A stretch of DNA of 33,728 nt from JBOHRE01 sp050732635. GTDB lineage: Bacteria > Gemmatimonadota > Gemmatimonadetes > Longimicrobiales > RSA9. Within the stretch, counting starts at the first letter, position 1, and every line of letters starts with the position of its first letter. Below, piece after piece: positions 19,901 to 27,618 of this stretch. Location: assembly GCA_050732635.1 (NCBI GenBank), contig JBOHRE010000030.1:1-33728 (forward strand). The letters are read 5' to 3'. The notes below the pieces were generated by a model. That model saw only the letters and a program-made list of their open reading frames with translations, was not told the DNA's origin and searched no databases. A program made the position numbers and the translations under genes.

Positions 19901-21365
19901 TCGGCTCCTTGCCTTCCGTCGCCATCGGCGTGACCACGAACTTCACATCCTCGGCCGTGAAGCCGAAGAGGCGATGCAGGAACGCCGGCTCTGCGGACTC
20001 GGCCGCCATTACCACTGGCTGTGGCTCCGAATCGTCCGCCATGGACTGCGCGTGGTCGGCTGTGCGCGCGAGCCGCCGCGTCCCGGCCCAGCAATGGAAC
20101 GGCGCGCGCGTGGCAAGCCGCTGCTTCACCTCGGCATCGTACAGCACTCGCTGCTCGATCAGGTCGAGCAGCAGCGCCCCGCCCGGGGCCAGCCGCCCGT
20201 TCTCGACCACATCATCATCGTCGATCTCGAGCAGCCCGACCTCGGAGCCGGCGAACACCAGGCCCTGCGCCGTGATCAGGAAACGGCAGGGCCGCAGCCC
20301 GTTGCGGTCCAGCGCGGCGCCGACGACCTGGCCGTCCGCGAAGGTGAGCGCCGCAGGGCCGTCCCAGGGCTCGATCAGTGGCGCGTGATAGCGGTAGAAC
20401 GCGAGCAGCTCCGGGCTCAGCCGTTCGCCGGCTTCCTCCCACGCGGGCACGATCAGCATGGCGGTGGCGTGGTCGAGCGAGCGGCCGTTTCGGGTCAACA
20501 GCTCGACCGCCTCATCCAGATTCGCCGAGTCGGACGCGTCCTCGCGCAGCACCGGCTGGAGCTCCGCCGGCAGGTCACAGGCACGGGCACGCATCCACGC
20601 GCGATTCCCCAGCAGCGTGTTGATCTCGCCGTTGTGCGCGAGCAGCCGAAATGGCTGCGCGAGCGCCCAGGAGGGCAGCGTGTTGGTCGAGTAGCGCTGA
20701 TGGAAGAGCGCGAACGATGTCGCGTACAGCGGATCCCGCAGATCCGCGTAGAACGACGGCAGTTGCTCGCCTGCGCACAACGCCTTGTACACGATGGTGC
20801 GACACGAGAGGGAGCATACGTAGTCAGCGCCGCCGTCCCGCTCGAAGCGTTTGCGCGCGACGTAGAGGCGATGCTCGAACTCGGGCTCGGCGATATCCGG
20901 CGGCCAGCGCACGATCACCTGCCAGACCGCCGGTAGCGTGGTGCGCGCGGCCTGACCGAGTGCCTCCCGGTCGATCGGCACCTCGCGCCAGGCGACTGCC
21001 TCGAGACCCTCGGCGACCAGCGCCGCCTGGAGCGCGGCGCGACCCGACTCATGGTCTCGAGCGAGGAACACCATGCCGACGCCGAAGAGATCCGCCTCAC
21101 CCAGTGACCAACCGCAGCGCGCGGCTTCGCGAACGAAGAGCGCCCGCGGGATACCGGTGAGGACGCCGGCGCCGTCGCCGCTGCGGCCATCGGCGGCGAC
21201 CGCACCCCGATGCGCTAGCCGCGCGACCGCACCGAGCGCATGACGCAGTACACTGAAGTCGGGCCGCGCGTCGATTCGCGCCACGAAGCCGACGCCGCAG
21301 CCGTCGTGCTCGAAGCGCGGGTCATCGAGGTTGCGGCTACGCCGTCCAGTCGTCGCGCTGCGCAT
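16959..21365 (-). CDS. gltB: Glutamate synthase large subunit
   Basis: This encodes 1468 residues, close to the usual ~1500. Near the N-terminus HDGCGVGFVA contains the catalytic Cys23 of the class-II glutamine amidotransferase domain, with a 22-residue propeptide to be cleaved. Then come GDGAGVLTGIP and LAHNGEINTLLGNR. The central and FMN-binding synthase domains follow (SNTGEGGEDPEQY, GSKPGEGGQLPG, ISGHSGGTGASPLSS), with the [3Fe-4S] cysteines in C-x5-C-x4-C at about 17,990-18,030. A glycine-rich GXGXG beta-helix lies at the end. It transfers the glutamine amide to 2-oxoglutarate. The start has AGGAG nine nt upstream. No gltD small subunit is present in this operon; it must be elsewhere or replaced by another electron donor. 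Confidence 0.96.
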   Translation of the reverse strand: MRSATTGRRSRNLDDPRFEHDGCGVGFVARIDARPDFSVLRHALGAVARLAHRGAVAADGRSGDGAGVLTGIPRALFVREAARCGWSLGEADLFGVGMVFLARDHESGRAALQAALVAEGLEAVAWREVPIDREALGQAARTTLPAVWQVIVRWPPDIAEPEFEHRLYVARKRFERDGGADYVCSLSCRTIVYKALCAGEQLPSFYADLRDPLYATSFALFHQRYSTNTLPSWALAQPFRLLAHNGEINTLLGNRAWMRARACDLPAELQPVLREDASDSANLDEAVELLTRNGRSLDHATAMLIVPAWEEAGERLSPELLAFYRYHAPLIEPWDGPAALTFADGQVVGAALDRNGLRPCRFLITAQGLVFAGSEVGLLEIDDDDVVENGRLAPGGALLLDLIEQRVLYDAEVKQRLATRAPFHCWAGTRRLARTADHAQSMADDSEPQPVVMAAESAEPAFLHRLFGFTAEDVKFVVTPMATEGKEPTWSMGDDTPIPPLARSPRSLYVFLRQAFAQVTNPPIDPLREAAVMSLRTWLGPRPHLLREGPQATSVELASPIIRSQELAALRADADLAVASVDCVFRPAAGGLPAAIDEICQRAEAAVQAGTRLLLLSDRSASTELVPVPMALAVGAVHHHLVSTALRTRAGLAVEAGDCWDVHHVAVLSGYGAAAICPWLALRAARRLDPEHGEPRLVQALELGLRKVMSKMGISTVASYRGGQLFEALGLADAVVERCFAGTPSRIGGLDWAQLEAMLLERHAAAAAMLEAAELPDLGQLRYRRGESAEFHAWQPIAVRALQRAVGSTRRGSGPGDDDAWHEFRRLGRPTAPANLRDLIDLLPVGPARDVGEVEPAGSIAQRFVTSAMSLGALSPEAHRTLTIAMNRLGARSNTGEGGEDPEQYVPGVGGERLDSKIKQIASGRFGVTAEYVARAEELEIKIAQGSKPGEGGQLPGHKVTELIARLRHAQPGISLISPPPHHDIYSIEDLAQLIYDLKRCNPAARVGVKLVAQAGVGTIAAGVAKAYADYVVISGHSGGTGASPLSSIKHAGSPWELGLAETQQVLMRNGLRSRVRLRVDGGLMTAFDVVLAALLGAEEYGFGTAALVAMGCDMARQCHLNNCPTGIATQRPELRANFRGTPEQVVRFFGLLAEDVRVLLARLGFRGLDEAIGRTELLRQVRSHAGLDLAPMLTPATGDAPRCRVARNDRPEPAPLDELIWRAAAAAIDGGNPFHGEWSIRNSDRSVGARVSGHIALRWGTRGLPKSTIELRLRGCAGQSFGAFGAPGLRLVLEGQANDYVGKGLSGAELILRPVGRAREAPHRSVILGNVALYGATSGSFFAAGSAGERFAVRNSGASAVIEGVGDHGCEYMTGGCVIVLGGTGFNFGAGMTGGMAFVWDDDGSLPQRLNPDSVVCRAPEPTELEQVRRLVDKHVEWTGSTRAAWILTQPDPVWRRFRAVVPALTN

Positions 21366-21411
21366 GGCGGTCCGCTCCTGCTTCAGGGTTGAGTCGCGCG
21401 CCAGATGCGAG

Positions 21412-21446
21412 CCGCCCCCACGTTCGCGATCGGAACGTGGGGGCGG
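21412..21446 (-). promoter_or_regulatory. Perfect 14-bp stem-loop upstream of gltB
   Basis: The sequence 21412-21425 is exactly complementary to 21433-21446, with a seven-base loop (GCGATCG). It lies 47 nt upstream of the gltB start codon. There is no T-run, so it is not a standard intrinsic terminator. It could be a leader RNA structure, an operator for a dimeric regulator, or a barrier to read-through. Confidence 0.55.
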
Positions 21447-21900
21447 TCTGAGAACTCGCTCTGGTCCTGCCTGCCTATGTCAGATCCACCCATGACGTTC
21501 GATCGCGATACCACTGGTGGTTTCGCTTCAGCGTCCTGCGCTGCTGCGTAATCAGGGCGGTGGCAAGGCGAGTGCGCGCGACGGCGTCACCGATGAGCGT
21601 CTGCCGGCCAGGTGCCTGGCTGGGACGGCGGCTGTCGGCTGCGCGCTGGATCATGCGTGTAGGGTCCGGGTGTGTTGGGCGATGCTCGGAAAGCTGCTCG
21701 GCGGTCCAAGCTAGGATCGGCGTACGACGAACGCAAGGAGTATTGTTGGGAACTCGACGCGCCGCTCGAGCTCGCTCGGGCGGCCCACACTTCCCCCGGA
21801 ACACTGCGCGCGGGATGGGCGCGGTACACCCGCTCGGCGCCCCAACCGTAGCGGCCGCCGGATCGCCCAGGCGCGCAGCCCATATTAGCTTGCCGGCATC
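21447..21900. other. Intergenic region between divergent operons; nothing further recognised
   Basis: This 454-nt stretch separates the leftward gltB operon from the rightward sugar operon and must hold promoters for both. A long minus-strand open frame here has no recognisable motif and I take it as GC-driven noise. I see no RNA gene or clear promoter consensus. Confidence 0.4.
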
Positions 21901-21972
21901 ATGTTCGGGGAGATCGGTGGCGACGAGGGCGGCACGCTGCTGCGGGTCATCCATGAAGAACTGCGGAGGTGA
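21901..21972 (+). CDS. Possible 23-aa upstream ORF/leader peptide
   Basis: This ATG-initiated frame encodes 23 residues, beginning MFGEIGGDEG and ending EELRR. Its TGA overlaps the first possible ATG of the downstream hydrolase as TGATG. The frame contains the GGAGG that would serve the next gene, so translation of the two could be coupled. It has no recognisable similarity and may be chance. Confidence 0.25.
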   Translation: MFGEIGGDEGGTLLRVIHEELRR

Positions 21973-21974
21973 TG

Positions 21975-23360
21975 ATGAGCGATCAATACGACCGCAGAGG
22001 ATTCCTCAAGACCGCGGCCGCCGCCGGAATGGGCCTCACGCTGGGCGCAAATGGGGCCTGTGCCTCCGCAACGCGTCCCGGTTCCGTTCTGGCTGCGCCC
22101 GCCGCCACTACCCCGTTCGCCGCGCCTCCTCTGGACACGGTGCGCACCGGGTTCATCGGTGTCGGTAATCGAGGCCCGACCCACGTCCGGAATCTGCTCC
22201 GGCTCGAGGGAGTCGAGGTCAGGGCAATCTGTGACCTCGTCCCGGGAAAGGTGGCTCGGGCGCAGCAGATGGTCACCGAGGCTGGCCAGCCGCAGCCCAC
22301 CGGCTACTCGCGTGGCCCCGAGCACTACCGGCGCATGTGTGAGCAGGAGGACCTCGACCTGGTCGTCATCTCGACGCCCTGGGAGTGGCACGCGCCGATG
22401 GCTGTGGCGGCGATGGAGAACGGCAAGCACGCCGCGGTCGAGATCCCGATGGGCATCACCATCGAGGAGTGCTGGCAGATGGTCGAGACCTCCGAGCGCA
22501 CGGGCCGGCACTGCGTCATCCTGGAGAACTGTTGCTATGACCGCACCGAGCTGATGATCCTCAACATGGTTCGGCAGAACCTGTTGGGCGAGCTGCTCCA
22601 CGCCGAGTGCGGTTATCTGCACGACCTGCGCGAGCTCAAGCTCACCGACTATTACGAGGGGCGCTGGCGCGTGAAGCACTCGATCACCACCAACGGCGAT
22701 CTCTATCCCAACCATGGACTCGGGCCGGTGGCGTGGTGGCTGAACATCAACCGCGGCAACCAGTTCGACCATCTGGTTTCGATGAGTACCAAATCGCGCG
22801 GACTCCAGCTCTGGGCCGCCGAGCACATCGGGCCGGACAGCGCGGAAGCGCGGCAGCACTACGCGCATGGCGACGTGGTCAATACGCTGATCCGGACGAC
22901 CCACGGCGAGACCATTCTCATCACGCACGATACGGACACGCCTCGGCCGTACAGCCGTAAGATCCTGTTGCAGGGCACGAACGGGCTGGTACGGAAGTAC
23001 CCCGAACAGAAGATCCACATCGAGGGAAGGAGCCCCGAGCACCGCTGGGAGGAGCTCGATACGTACCAGGCCGCGTACGAGCATCCACTCTGGACGGCGC
23101 TCGAGGAAAGGGCGCGCGGCGGCGGCCATGGCGGCATGGACTACATCATGGCGTTCCGCCTCATCCAGTCGCTGCGTGAGGGCACTCCCACGGATCTGGA
23201 TGTCTACGATGGCGCGGCGTGGAGCGCGGTGGTCGATCTGAGCGGGCAATCGATCGCCGCGCGAAGCCGGTCCGTGGATGTGCCCGACTTCACGAGGGGC
23301 GCGTGGCGGAATCGACCGCCGCTCGAGATCAATGAGCCGCAGCCGCGACGGCCAGCGTGA
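21975..23360 (+). CDS. Tat-exported GH109-like alpha-N-acetylgalactosaminidase (Gfo/Idh/MocA fold)
   Basis: This encodes 461 residues. The N-terminus carries a twin-arginine signal (YDRRGFLKTAAAAGMGLTL). A Rossmann NAD-binding region follows (RTGFIGVGNRGPTHVRNLL, then VEVRAICDL). The middle matches the GH109 branch of Gfo/Idh/MocA proteins: KHAAVEIPMGITIEECW, CVILENCCYDRTELMILNM, LHAECGYLHDLREL, WRVKHSITTNGDLYPNHGLG and LNINRGNQFDHLVSMS. GH109 enzymes use tightly bound NAD to release alpha-linked GalNAc, and the Tat signal suits export with a preloaded cofactor. GGAGG (21965-21969) stands five nt before this ATG; ATG 21972 is an alternative. It is the first gene of a four-gene sugar operon. 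An ordinary dehydrogenase role is less likely given the GH109-specific segments. Confidence 0.88.
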   Translation: MSDQYDRRGFLKTAAAAGMGLTLGANGACASATRPGSVLAAPAATTPFAAPPLDTVRTGFIGVGNRGPTHVRNLLRLEGVEVRAICDLVPGKVARAQQMVTEAGQPQPTGYSRGPEHYRRMCEQEDLDLVVISTPWEWHAPMAVAAMENGKHAAVEIPMGITIEECWQMVETSERTGRHCVILENCCYDRTELMILNMVRQNLLGELLHAECGYLHDLRELKLTDYYEGRWRVKHSITTNGDLYPNHGLGPVAWWLNINRGNQFDHLVSMSTKSRGLQLWAAEHIGPDSAEARQHYAHGDVVNTLIRTTHGETILITHDTDTPRPYSRKILLQGTNGLVRKYPEQKIHIEGRSPEHRWEELDTYQAAYEHPLWTALEERARGGGHGGMDYIMAFRLIQSLREGTPTDLDVYDGAAWSAVVDLSGQSIAARSRSVDVPDFTRGAWRNRPPLEINEPQPRRPA

Positions 23361-23378
23361 GCCCGGACGACCTGACGC

Positions 23379-25211
23379 ATGAGACTCGCAGCCATCGACT
23401 GGGCGATCATCGTCCTGTACTTCGCCGTCACGCTGGCCGTGGGCCTGTGGGTGAGTCGGAGGGCTGGGAAAGACACCTCCGAGTACTTCCTGTCCGGCCG
23501 CAACCTGCCGTGGTGGCTGCTGGGAATGTCGATGGTCGCCACGACCTTCTCGACCGACACGCCCAACCTGGTGACGGACATCGTTCGGCAGAACGGCGTG
23601 GCGGGGAACTGGGTCTGGTGGGCGTTTCTGCTGACCGGAATGCTGACCGTCTTCGTGTACGCCAAGCTGTGGCGGCGCGCGGGGATCCTGACCGACCTCG
23701 AGTTCTACGAGATCCGCTACAGCGGCGCGCCGGCCGCCTTTCTGCGCGGGTTCCGGGCGATCTACCTGGGCGTCTTCTTCAACGTCATGATCATGGCAGC
23801 GGTGACCCTGGCGGCGATCAAGATCGGTGGGGTCATGCTGAACCTCTCGCCCGTGGTGATGGTCTCGCTGGCTGGAGGGGTGACCGTGCTGTTCAGCATG
23901 CTCGGCGGGTTTCGAGGCGTGGTGCTGACCGATTTCCTGCTCTTCTTCACGGCGCTGCTCGGCTCGGTGATCGCCGCCATCGTGGCCGTGAACCATCCTG
24001 CCGTAGGGGGTCTCCCGGGTTTGTTGTCGAATCCGCAGGTGAATGGCGAGCTGGCGATTCTTCCCGACTTCGGCGACCCGAGTGCGCTGGTCCCCCTCTT
24101 CATCATCCCGCTCGCGGTGCAGTGGTGGAGCGTCTGGTATCCGGGGTCCGAGCCGGGCGGCGGCGGCTATGTCGCGCAACGCATGCTTTCGGCACGGAAC
24201 GAGACGGACGCCACCGCGGCCACTCTCTTCTTCAACGTGGCCCACTATGCTCTCCGGCCGTGGCCGTGGATTCTGGTCGCGCTCGCGTCGCTCATTGTCT
24301 TTCCAACGCTGGATTCGATCCGCGTGGCCTTTCCCGGCGTACCCGAGAGCGTGCTGGGGCACGACATGGCGTACCCCGCGATGCTGACCTTCGTCCCGGC
24401 GGGGCTGCTCGGGCTGGTGATCGCCTCGCTCGCCGCCGCGTACATGTCCACGATCTCGACCCACTTGAACTGGGGCGCCTCCTACGTCGTCAACGACTTT
24501 TGGCGGCGATTCGTCCAGCCGGATGCAGACGAGAAGCGCCTGGTGCAAGTCGGCCGCAGCGCGACGGTGCTGCTCATGGCGCTTGCGGCGCTGCTCGCGC
24601 TGTGGCTGGACAACGCGCTCCAGGCGTTCCAGATCCTGCTGCTGATCGGTGCGGGTACGGGGCTGCTCTTCATCCTCCGCTGGTTCTGGTGGCGCATCAA
24701 CGCTCTCAGCGAACTCGCCGCGATGGTGGTTTCCTTCGGGGTGGCGGTGTACCTCGAACTGGTCCATGCCCGGCTCTGGCCGGAGGCGGCGCTCGAAAGC
24801 TGGGAGAGGCTGTTGATCGGAGTCGCGATCACCACGGCCGCCTGGCTTGCGGTGGCCTTCCTCACCCCGCCCACGGATCCCGATACGCTCCGCCGCTTTT
24901 ATGCCCTGTCGCGGCCGGGCGGCCCGGGATGGCGGCCCGTAGTCGAACGCGCCCGTTCCGAGGGGCACGCTCTTCCCGGTACGGGTGAGGCCTGGATGGT
25001 ACCGGAGGGGATTCTCGCCACCGTGGCCGGCACGCTGGCGGTGTACGCTGCACTCTTCGGCATCGGCTACTGGATCTACGGCCGGTACCTGCTCGCCGCA
25101 GTGCTCACCGTGATTGCCGCGGGTGGGGCCGTATACCTGATCCGTGTTTGGCGGCGCGTCAGCGGTGAAGAAGAGATGAGCGTGTCTCCGCCGGAATTCG
25201 TGCGGACGTGA
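23379..25211 (+). CDS. Sodium:solute symporter (SSS family)
   Basis: This encodes 610 residues with about 13 or more hydrophobic helices. The opening IDWAIIVLYFAVTLAVGLWV, then KDTSEYFLSGRNLPWWLLGM and SMVATTFSTDTPNL, is typical of the SSS family, as is SLAAAYMSTISTHLNWGASY in the Na+-site region. It starts 18 nt after the hydrolase and overlaps the next gene by GTGA. The C-terminal extension (about residues 500-610) carries extra helices. By context it imports the sugar released by the upstream glycosidase; specificity is inferred, not seen. Confidence 0.93.
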   Translation: MRLAAIDWAIIVLYFAVTLAVGLWVSRRAGKDTSEYFLSGRNLPWWLLGMSMVATTFSTDTPNLVTDIVRQNGVAGNWVWWAFLLTGMLTVFVYAKLWRRAGILTDLEFYEIRYSGAPAAFLRGFRAIYLGVFFNVMIMAAVTLAAIKIGGVMLNLSPVVMVSLAGGVTVLFSMLGGFRGVVLTDFLLFFTALLGSVIAAIVAVNHPAVGGLPGLLSNPQVNGELAILPDFGDPSALVPLFIIPLAVQWWSVWYPGSEPGGGGYVAQRMLSARNETDATAATLFFNVAHYALRPWPWILVALASLIVFPTLDSIRVAFPGVPESVLGHDMAYPAMLTFVPAGLLGLVIASLAAAYMSTISTHLNWGASYVVNDFWRRFVQPDADEKRLVQVGRSATVLLMALAALLALWLDNALQAFQILLLIGAGTGLLFILRWFWWRINALSELAAMVVSFGVAVYLELVHARLWPEAALESWERLLIGVAITTAAWLAVAFLTPPTDPDTLRRFYALSRPGGPGWRPVVERARSEGHALPGTGEAWMVPEGILATVAGTLAVYAALFGIGYWIYGRYLLAAVLTVIAAGGAVYLIRVWRRVSGEEEMSVSPPEFVRT

Positions 25212-26026
25212 CGGCGACCAAGGCCGTGATTCTCGCGGCGGGCAAGGGCACGCGGATGCACAGAGCCGCCGGCGCCGGCGCTCTGCTGGACGAGGCGCAG
25301 CGGCGGATGGCGAGTCAGGGGCTCAAGGGGCTGATCCCGTTTCACGGACGTCCGTACCTGAGCTACGTCCTCAGTGCCCTGGCCGATGCCGGGTTCCGGG
25401 AGTGTTGTATGGTGGTGGGCCCAGACCCCAATCCGGTTCGGAGCTACTTTCAGCAACTGGAATCGGAGCGGATCAGGATCGAGTTTGCCGTTCAATCAGA
25501 GCCGCTTGGTTCCGCCCATGCGCTTCTCGCCGCCGAATCGTTTGCCTCAGCCGATCCCTTTCTGGTGATCAACGCAGACAACTACTACCCGGCATCCGTA
25601 CTCACGAAAATGCGGGAGCTGGCGGGGAGCGGCCTCGCGGGTTTCCGACGCGAGGTTCTGGTCGGGCAGGGAAACATGCCTGCCAGTCGCGTCGCCGCCT
25701 ACGCGCTGGTAACCGCCGATGAGCAGGGCTGCCTTGCGGAGATCGTCGAAAAGCCGGGTGCCGAGGAAGTACGCGGGCTCGACGGGCGGAGCTGGATCAG
25801 CATGACCTGCTGGCGCTTCGGCCCCTCCATCTTCGAGGCCTGCCGGACCATCGGACTCTCCGTGCGAGGTGAGTACGAAATTCCCGAGGCCGTAGCTCAG
25901 GCCGCCGGCGTGCTGGGCGAGCGGTTCCGGGTCGTGCCTGTGAACGAGCCGGTGCTCGACCTTTCATGCCAGGACGACATCCCCTCCGTTGCCGAGCACC
26001 TGCGCGGCCGGGTGGTGGAGCTGTGA
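25208..26026 (+). CDS. Sugar-1-phosphate nucleotidyltransferase-like protein
   Basis: This encodes 272 residues from a GTG that overlaps the stop of the symporter (GTGA). The nucleotide-binding signature AVILAAGKGTRM begins at residue 6. The following segment is longer than usual (about 25 residues, RAAGAGALLDEAQRR...) before KGLIPFHGRPYLSYVLSAL. The product-side motif PFLVINADNYYP contains the metal-binding Asp, and LAEIVEKPG is the conserved Glu-Lys-Pro. It should join a sugar 1-phosphate to a nucleoside triphosphate. With the kinase that follows, this suggests conversion of an imported sugar to an NDP-sugar. The exact sugar and nucleotide are unknown. Confidence 0.85.
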   Translation: MTATKAVILAAGKGTRMHRAAGAGALLDEAQRRMASQGLKGLIPFHGRPYLSYVLSALADAGFRECCMVVGPDPNPVRSYFQQLESERIRIEFAVQSEPLGSAHALLAAESFASADPFLVINADNYYPASVLTKMRELAGSGLAGFRREVLVGQGNMPASRVAAYALVTADEQGCLAEIVEKPGAEEVRGLDGRSWISMTCWRFGPSIFEACRTIGLSVRGEYEIPEAVAQAAGVLGERFRVVPVNEPVLDLSCQDDIPSVAEHLRGRVVEL

Positions 26027-27408
26027 CCAACCAGGTGGCGCTGGGCGATCTGTTGGCATCGGACACTGCCGGTGGCATGGAGGTCATGGCGGGCGGGGTC
26101 GTGGGCGGTTCTGCGCGCGTCCCCGATGCGGCGTGGTTGCGTTGCGCGCGGGCACTGCACGAATCCGGTGCATCGCTCGATCAGCCGGTCTGCGGGTTCT
26201 TCGTGCCCGGGCGGATCGAGGTGCTCGGCAAGCACACCGACTACGCCGGGGGACGGAGCCTTCTCGCCGCCATCGAACGCGGCTTCTACCTCGCCGTGGC
26301 GGGACGGGCCGACGATCGCGTCATCCTAACGGATGCTCGGGCTGGCCAGCCGATCGATTTCTCGCTGGCATCGGATGTCCAGCCGGGGGCGCATGGTTGG
26401 GCGAACTACCCGATGGCGGTCGTCCGCCGGGTCGCCCGCAACTTTCCGGAGGCGCTCCAGGGCGCCGACATTGCGTTCACCAGCGATCTCCCGCCCGCCG
26501 CCGGGATGAGCAGCTCGAGCGCACTCGTCGTTGCTACCTTCCTCGCATTGTCGACCGTCAATCGGCTACCGCAGACGGATGCCTATCGCGCGAACCTAGG
26601 GAGCGCCGAAGACCTGGCCGATTACCTCTCGGCAGTGGAGAACGGCCGTCCGTTCCACGGGCTCGAGGGCGATCGCGGTGTCGGAACGCGGGGCGGGAGC
26701 GAAGATCATACAGCGATCCTCTGCGCCCGCCCCGGTGCGCTGACTCAATATGCTTTCGTCCCTGTCCGCTTCGAGCGGGTGGTGTCGATGCCGGTGGGCT
26801 ACACCTTCGCGATCGGCTGCAGTGGGGTTCGCGCCGAAAAGACCGGTTCCGCTCGCGAGCAGTACAATCGTGCCTCCCGGCTGATGACCGTCGCCGCGGA
26901 ACTTTGGCGGGACGCCACGGGCGCGCACCACTCCCATGTCGGAGCCGTGCTCGAGTCCGGGTCGGATGCCGCCGGTCGTCTCCGTGAAGTCCTCCGAAGC
27001 GCGCGGCACCCCGAGTACAGCGCGCACGAACTACGGGTGCGGGTGGATCAGTTCATCGCGGAAAGCCACGAGATCATCCCCGCCGCCGCCGACGCGCTGG
27101 CCGCCGGAGCACTCGACGCGTTCGGCGAGCTCGTCGACCGCTCGCAACGACTCGCGGAGCGGATGCTCGGGAATCAGACTGCGGAAACAGTCTACCTGGC
27201 GCGGTCGGCGAGGGAGCGTGGTGCGGCCGCCGCTTCGGCCTTCGGCGGCGGCTTCGGCGGCAGCGTATGGGCGCTGGTCGAGAAGGAGCGGGCGGCACGT
27301 TTTCTCGAGTCCTGGCGATCCCGGTATCTGGACCACTTTCCGGACCGGTCTGGCGACGCGGAGTTCTTCCTCACGGCCCCAGGCCCGCCGGCGCGCAGGC
27401 TCGTCTGA
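26023..27408 (+). CDS. Galactokinase-family (GHMP) sugar kinase
   Basis: This encodes 461 residues from a GTG overlapping the previous stop (GTGA). The galactokinase signature is FFVPGRIEVLGKHTDYAGG. The GHMP ATP loop is SDLPPAAGMSSSSALVVA, the catalytic Asp region is GTRGGSEDHTAIL, and the C-terminal glycine loop is SAFGGGFGGSVWAL. In true GalK the signature reads G-E-H-T-D-Y; here Lys replaces the Glu that contacts the galactose 6-hydroxyl, suggesting a different sugar such as a galactosamine derivative. It phosphorylates the sugar at C1, giving the substrate for the upstream nucleotidyltransferase. It is the last gene of the operon. Confidence 0.9.
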   Translation: MTNQVALGDLLASDTAGGMEVMAGGVVGGSARVPDAAWLRCARALHESGASLDQPVCGFFVPGRIEVLGKHTDYAGGRSLLAAIERGFYLAVAGRADDRVILTDARAGQPIDFSLASDVQPGAHGWANYPMAVVRRVARNFPEALQGADIAFTSDLPPAAGMSSSSALVVATFLALSTVNRLPQTDAYRANLGSAEDLADYLSAVENGRPFHGLEGDRGVGTRGGSEDHTAILCARPGALTQYAFVPVRFERVVSMPVGYTFAIGCSGVRAEKTGSAREQYNRASRLMTVAAELWRDATGAHHSHVGAVLESGSDAAGRLREVLRSARHPEYSAHELRVRVDQFIAESHEIIPAAADALAAGALDAFGELVDRSQRLAERMLGNQTAETVYLARSARERGAAAASAFGGGFGGSVWALVEKERAARFLESWRSRYLDHFPDRSGDAEFFLTAPGPPARRLV

Positions 27409-27443
27409 CTAAAACTTGCTTCGGCGCGTGAGCGGAAGCCGGT

Positions 27444-27465
27444 CTCCGCCAGCGAGGCGGCGGAG
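27444..27465. terminator. Possible terminator hairpin between convergent operons
   Basis: CTCCGCC (27444-27450) pairs with GGCGGAG (27459-27465) around an eight-base loop, 36 nt after the kinase stop. There is no T-run, so any termination would be factor-dependent. Confidence 0.25.
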
Positions 27466-27618
27466 CGCGGAGCCTGGTGCTGCAGAAACGGGGGGATTCT
27501 ACTACGGCGGCGTCGAAATACGCGCGGTTTGAATCGGTCCGTTTTTTGGCCTGCGGTAGGGGCTCCGTTCCCCGCCGTCCCGTCCGGCGGCGTCGGTCGT
27601 GATCCTGGTCGCCCTCCC

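Noticed and set aside
21475..21954. Minus-strand 159-codon gene between gltB and the sugar operon
   Set aside because: It has no domain, no ribosome-binding site and a composition typical of noise frames, and it overlaps the expected promoter region.
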